DNA of 64,000 nucleotides, from positions 1-64,000 of the forward strand of contig CAWJJO010000001.1 in the NCBI GenBank assembly GCA_963843285.1. Direction: 5' to 3'. Numbering within the stretch: position 1 is the stretch's first letter; each line of letters starts with the position of its first letter. The notes below the pieces were generated by a model, which worked only from the letters and a program-made list of their open reading frames with translations, ran no database searches and was not told the origin of the DNA. The translations under genes were made by a program, and so were the position numbers. Source of the DNA: CAZDDB01 sp963843285. Lineage in GTDB: Bacteria > Acidobacteriota > HRBIN11 > JAKEFK01. Below, piece after piece: positions 61,601 through 64,000 of this stretch.

Positions 61601-63235
61601 TCACGGGACTTCTTGAAGAAGCATGCGGCGCTCCTGCTTCTGCTTCTTATGTTCGAGCGCGGCGGTGACAAACGATTGGAACAACGGATGTGGATGGACC
61701 GGTTTCGACTTGTACTCCGGATGAAACTGGCACCCGAGAAACCAGGGATGATCCTTCAATTCGATAATCTCGACAAACGTCTGATCCGGCGAATATCCGG
61801 AGAAAACCATTCCCAGATCACGCAACCGGTCTTCGTAGTCGCGGTTGAACTCATACCGGTGACGGTGACGCTCGGAAATTCGGGAGTTTTCATAAATCCT
61901 CTCTGCCAGAGAACCATGGGTCAGATCGCACGGATAGGCACCGAGCCGCATCGTGCCACCCATGTTGATCACTCCTTTCAGATCGCGTAACATGATGAAA
62001 ATTTTGTGCGGGGTGTCGGGATTGAATTCGGTGCTGTCTGCATCCTCGAGTCCCGCCACGTTTCTAGCATATTCAATCAATGCACATTGCATTCCCAGAC
62101 AGATTCCAAAGAAAGGCACTTTTGTTTCACGGGCGTACTGGATCGCATGAACCATACCGGGAATACCGCGAAGCCCGAATCCGCCAGGCACCAAAATTCC
62201 GTCGGCATGACTGAGCATTTCGCGCGCATTTTCCGGATTGATCTTTTCCGCTTCTATCCACTCAATCTTCACCTGGCTTTCGGTCTTGTAACCACCATGA
62301 TATAAAGCTTCGTAAAGACTCTTATACGAATCCTCCAGCTCCACATATTTCCCGACAACTCCGATCAACACCTCTTGTTTTGGATTCTTGATTTTTTGCA
62401 CAAGGGTTTCGTAGTTTTCTAGATGAGCTTCGGATTCAGGAAGATTCAGGTATTTCAGGATCGTGCGATCCAGATTCTCTTGCTTGAACACAAGAGGCAC
62501 TTCGTAAATTGTCGAAACGTCCTTTGCCGTTACTACAGCTTCCGGCGGCACATTGGAAAAGAGGGAGATCTTGCTCTTGATGGAGGGCGGTAAGAATCGA
62601 TCGGTGCGGCATAGAAGAATATCAGGCTGCAAACCGATTTCCCTGAGCTCTTTCACGCTGTGCTGCGTCGGTTTTGTCTTGAGCTCCCCGGCTGTAGCAA
62701 TATAAGGAACAAGCACCAGATGCACGTAAATCGTATTCTCTCTGCCAACATCGAGGCGGAACTGGCGGATCGCTTCCAGAAACGGGAGACTCTCAATGTC
62801 ACCCACGGTGCCCCCGATTTCGACAATTACAATATCGACGTCTTTACTGATTCTGTGAATGCAAGACTTGATTTCGTCCGTAATGTGCGGGATCACCTGA
62901 ACGGTCTTTCCCAGATAATCGCCTCGCCGTTCCTTGTTGATCACCGATTCATAGATCTGTCCGGTCGTGTAATTGCTCAGCTTGCCGATTTTTGCTGAGG
63001 TAAACCGCTCATAATGTCCCAGATCAAGATCCGTTTCCGCTCCATCATCAGTAACAAATACTTCCCCGTGTTGAAATGGACTCATCGTACCGGGATCCAC
63101 ATTGATGTAGGGATCCAGCTTTAAGAAGTTTACCCTGTAACCTCTTGCCTCCATCAACAATCCGATCGAAGCGGAGGCAAGTCCTTTCCCCAGTGCCGAT
63201 ACCACCCCACCTGTAACAAATATGTACTTCGTCAT
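61601..63235 (-). CDS. pyrG: CTP synthase
   Basis: 544 residues from the ATG at 63235 (AGAGGA 6-7 bases upstream). The enzyme makes CTP from UTP, ATP and glutamine. CTP is needed here for CMP-Kdo. The N-terminal synthetase part starts KYIFVTGGVVSALGKGLASA and has the ATP/UTP loops LKLDPYINVDPGTMSPFQHG. The C-terminal glutamine amidotransferase has the catalytic Cys in FFGICLGMQCA and the His-Glu pair in FHPEYKSKP. Length is normal. It lies between kdsB and kdsA. Confidence 0.95.
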   Translation of the reverse strand: MTKYIFVTGGVVSALGKGLASASIGLLMEARGYRVNFLKLDPYINVDPGTMSPFQHGEVFVTDDGAETDLDLGHYERFTSAKIGKLSNYTTGQIYESVINKERRGDYLGKTVQVIPHITDEIKSCIHRISKDVDIVIVEIGGTVGDIESLPFLEAIRQFRLDVGRENTIYVHLVLVPYIATAGELKTKPTQHSVKELREIGLQPDILLCRTDRFLPPSIKSKISLFSNVPPEAVVTAKDVSTIYEVPLVFKQENLDRTILKYLNLPESEAHLENYETLVQKIKNPKQEVLIGVVGKYVELEDSYKSLYEALYHGGYKTESQVKIEWIEAEKINPENAREMLSHADGILVPGGFGLRGIPGMVHAIQYARETKVPFFGICLGMQCALIEYARNVAGLEDADSTEFNPDTPHKIFIMLRDLKGVINMGGTMRLGAYPCDLTHGSLAERIYENSRISERHRHRYEFNRDYEDRLRDLGMVFSGYSPDQTFVEIIELKDHPWFLGCQFHPEYKSKPVHPHPLFQSFVTAALEHKKQKQERRMLLQEVP

Positions 63236-63291
63236 ACATTTCCTCTCATTTATCACCCCTTGCGTTCTTTACGTCGTTGCGAGAAACCCTG

Positions 63292-64000
63292 TCATGCGAG
63301 CAGAGCCGGATTGCTTCCCACCATTCTCCGGATCCGCTCCAAATCTTCAGGAGTATCAATCCCCATCACTCCAGCATTCGTTTCACTTACAGCAATCTTA
63401 ACTCCATGCTCAATCGCACGCAGTTGTTCCAGATCTTCTAGAAGTTCCAGCGGCGAGGGACTCCAGCCCGTAAATCGCATCAGTAACTCGCGGCGGTATG
63501 CGTACAAACCTACGTGCCGGAAAAAGTGGCGCAAGAGTTCAGGTCTCTGCCGCAGCAATTCCCGCAGCGATAGATTCGGAAGTTCCTTCACGCGTGGATA
63601 CGGGACTGGAGCACGCGAAAAGTATACAGCGTATCCACGACGATCGGTAACGACTTTTACCACATTTGGATTCCAGAGATCTTCCATTTCTTCGATCTGC
63701 ATCTTGAGAGTGGACATTTCAGCCTCGCGATCCGCCAGCAGCTCGACGGCGCGATCAATTGCCGTATGTTCTATCAATGGCTCGTCCCCCTGGATATTCA
63801 CCACAACATCCGCACGAATGTTCGCTGCGGCCTCCGAGATCCGGTCTGTTCCCGACCGGTGATCCGTTCGTGTCATCACCACCTCGGCGCCAAAGCTTCG
63901 GGCGCTCGAAAAAATCCGTTCATCGTCCGTTGCAATCAGCACCCGCTCCAATGTCCTGGCACGGCTCGCCCGATGATAGACATGATAGAGGAGAGGCTTC
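63292..64000 (-). CDS. kdsB: CMP-Kdo synthetase (3-deoxy-manno-octulosonate cytidylyltransferase), 5' end outside window
   Basis: The frame is open through the window end, where it reads KPLLYHVYHRASRARTLERV. About 235 residues are present; 15-20 N-terminal residues are missing. Motifs include IATDD, GTDRISEA, NIQGDEPLI, RAPVPYPR, HVGLYAYRRELL and GVMGIDTPEDLER, all of KdsB, which activates Kdo with CTP. pyrG follows 56 bases downstream, so the CTP supply and the Kdo activation genes stand together. Confidence 0.92.
   Translation of the reverse strand, partial: KPLLYHVYHRASRARTLERVLIATDDERIFSSARSFGAEVVMTRTDHRSGTDRISEAAANIRADVVVNIQGDEPLIEHTAIDRAVELLADREAEMSTLKMQIEEMEDLWNPNVVKVVTDRRGYAVYFSRAPVPYPRVKELPNLSLRELLRQRPELLRHFFRHVGLYAYRRELLMRFTGWSPSPLELLEDLEQLRAIEHGVKIAVSETNAGVMGIDTPEDLERIRRMVGSNPALLA

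Noticed and set aside
61574..61990. 138-codon plus-strand open frame
   Set aside because: It is the complement of the 3' part of pyrG.

Overview
The window looks like a chromosomal segment of a Gram-negative bacterium of acidobacterial type (inference). Supporting signs are a complete Kdo/lipopolysaccharide precursor cluster (kdsA, kdsB, kdsC, kdsD with pyrG), an Oar-like TonB-dependent receptor with an N-terminal carboxypeptidase-regulatory domain, and a sulfatase fold fused to TPR repeats. The last two are common in Acidobacteriota. By eye the G+C is intermediate and uneven: AT-rich accessory genes, a GC-rich patch at 18.3-19.9 kb, and a balanced core at 52-64 kb.

Layout. Bases 1-637 hold the end of a TraG/VirD4-like ATPase. 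From 0.9 to 17.4 kb there are mostly unrecognised secreted or membrane proteins. Within this stretch, 7.36-14.06 kb is a tight five-gene operon: a LodA/GoxA-family quinone-cofactor oxidase homologue, its LodB-like flavoprotein, a CXXCH haem protein, an M4 peptidase and a membrane protein. It is followed by a trypsin-like protease and a phospholipase D pair. At 17.7-20.1 kb a membrane glycosyltransferase-like gene runs into decayed fragments of a hydrolase/adenylate cyclase and of a DNA methyltransferase. At 21.6-25.9 kb lies a complete His-Xaa-Ser (Hxs) radical-SAM peptide-modification operon, with two HxsD-like genes and a precursor that carries a lectin-like C-terminal domain. At 26-32 kb there are a large membrane protein, two secreted proteins and a lysine/ornithine N-hydroxylase-like flavoprotein.

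Bases 32.3-40.9 kb look like a conjugative or integrative element. They carry a CHC2/Toprim primase-like operon with a SymE-like toxin, a full-length coupling ATPase, a frameshifted 5'-deoxyribonucleotidase and an unknown P-loop-like protein. Bases 41-51.3 kb are a graveyard: a duplicated segment (DUF4238 end, terminator, XRE regulator, ComM/YifB C-terminus), with one copy split by a ~2.2 kb insertion, plus two intact secreted-protein genes at 45.7-49.0 kb. From 51.3 kb on the content is ordinary chromosome.

Several otherwise normal genes are broken by a single-base shift (near 7020, 16100-16140, 38372, 43210, and twice at 57.5-57.6 kb). Either the assembly carries indel errors or many accessory genes are decaying; the reads would tell. 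Functions are inferred from motifs read by eye. No database search was run.
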